Below are positions 12,240 to 12,867 of a DNA stretch of 12,867 nucleotides, one piece after another; position 1 is the first letter of the stretch; every line of letters starts with the position of its first letter. The translations under genes and the position numbers were made by a program. Under the pieces are notes generated by a model, which was not told the DNA's origin, made no database searches, and worked only from the letters and a program-made list of their open reading frames with translations. Origin of the DNA: CAVSUR01 sp052143655. GTDB taxonomy: Bacteria > Actinomycetota > Actinomycetes > Streptosporangiales > Streptosporangiaceae. The stretch covers positions 1 to 12,867 of the forward strand of contig JBKQSL010000426.1 in NCBI GenBank assembly GCA_052143655.1. Reading direction: 5' to 3'.

Positions 12240-12867
12240 ATGAAACGTTTGTTCTTTGTACTCGCCGCCACCGTCATGGCTGCGGCCATGGGCCCGGCCG
12301 CGGCGATGACCACTGCGGCGGCCACGGTTTCCGCTGCGGCCACCACTACCGCGATCACGTTGAAGCCGACCGCCGGGCTGCCCACCACCACGGTGACGGC
12401 GCATGGCATCGGGTTTGGGCCGGGCGAGACGGTGACCGTGGACTTCGATACCACCCTGGCCGCCACGGCCACGACCTCCACGGCCGGATCATCCACCACC
12501 TCGCTCAAGGTGCCCGGCGCGGCGCTGCCCGGGCGGCACACCGTGACCGCCACCGGCCAGGCCAGCAACCTGTCGGCGCATGCCCACTTCTGGGTGCGCA
12601 CCAACTGGGCCAAGTTCCGCTTCAGCGACCGCAACAGCGGGTTCAACCCCTACGAAAATGTGCTGTCCCCCGCCAACGTCGCTGGCCTCACCAAGGCATG
12701 GAGCGTCCGCACTGGCGGACCCATCAGCTACTCCTCCCCGGCGGTGGTAAACGGGGTGGTGTACGGGGGGTCGGGCAACGGCAGCGTCTACGCTCTGAAC
12801 GCCGCCACCGGCGCCAAGCTGTGGAGCTATCCCACTGGCACCAGCGTCTTCTCCTCCCCGGCAGTGG
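12240..12867 (+). CDS. Secreted TIG/Ig-like plus PQQ-type beta-propeller protein (cut by window edge)
   Basis: The visible 209 codons start with a Sec signal peptide: MKR, a hydrophobic core LFFVLAATVMAAAMG, and a likely cleavage after AAA at about residues 21-23. Residues 38-120 form an Ig/TIG-like beta domain (TVTAHGIGFGPGETVTVDF, then LPGRHTVTATGQAS), a fold often used for adhesion or ligand binding outside the cell. After a linker with FNPYENVLSPANVAGL, typical of actinobacterial propeller proteins, come PQQ/YVTN-like blades: SSPAVVNGVVYGGSGNGSVY then ALNAATGAKLW (165-195), with a second blade starting at GTSVFSSPAV. Blades of this type build an extracellular propeller. Only proteins with further motifs are true PQQ dehydrogenases, so enzyme activity is not implied. 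The gene continues past the window. The strong ribosome site TAGGAGG settles the start. Confidence 0.85.
   Translation, partial: MKRLFFVLAATVMAAAMGPAAAMTTAAATVSAAATTTAITLKPTAGLPTTTVTAHGIGFGPGETVTVDFDTTLAATATTSTAGSSTTSLKVPGAALPGRHTVTATGQASNLSAHAHFWVRTNWAKFRFSDRNSGFNPYENVLSPANVAGLTKAWSVRTGGPISYSSPAVVNGVVYGGSGNGSVYALNAATGAKLWSYPTGTSVFSSPAV

Overview
The window is about 70% G+C, has strong G/C preference at third codon positions, uses GTG starts and carries families typical of actinomycetes. It looks like a chromosomal accessory region of a high-GC actinobacterium (Streptosporangiales or Streptomycetales-like; the exact genus cannot be read from the sequence). Four genes look intact or are cut only by the window edges: a MOSC/ferredoxin-reductase fusion, a giant NACHT NTPase, a large transposase and a secreted PQQ-type beta-propeller protein. 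An FAD oxidoreductase also runs off the left edge. Much of the rest is gene debris.

Layout. (1) 1-785, minus strand: a former three-gene operon, made of a truncated SnoaL-like gene, a VOC/glyoxalase-family gene with a frameshift and an internal deletion, and the first 40 codons of an FAD-dependent pyridine nucleotide-disulfide oxidoreductase. (2) 912-2684, plus strand, divergent: a 590-residue MOSC + FAD/NAD reductase + [2Fe-2S] ferredoxin fusion. (3) 2685-3720: a gene graveyard holding an ABC-2 permease fragment, a lipoprotein-like N-terminus, a single WD40-like fragment, a tRNA-Val(CAC) remnant without its D-arm, and an unassigned coding-like scrap. (4) 3724-7950, minus strand: a 1408-residue NACHT NTPase whose C-terminal half is an array of about sixteen ~37-residue helical repeats. 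This is the most interesting intact gene and resembles the architecture of NLR-like anti-phage sensors. (5) 8005-8309: the C-terminal half of a class I methyltransferase, frameshifted and cut off exactly where an insertion sequence begins. (6) 8310-10853: a candidate IS of about 2.5 kb with short imperfect terminal inverted repeats, coding for a 764-residue DDE-type transposase. (7) 10951-11876, minus strand: a frameshifted alpha-helical gene of unknown function. (8) 11877-12239: an intergenic leader with nested hairpins. (9) 12240 to the end, plus strand: a secreted protein with a signal peptide, a TIG/Ig-like domain and PQQ-type beta-propeller repeats, cut by the window edge.

Together this reads as a decaying, recombination-prone locus next to a tRNA scar, in which a NACHT NTPase has been kept open over 4.2 kb while its neighbours have eroded. 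No phage, plasmid or CRISPR genes are visible, and no partner effector gene for the NACHT protein can be identified. The three small frameshifts (VOC, methyltransferase, helical gene) could in principle be sequencing errors. The truncations and the internal deletion cannot be explained that way.
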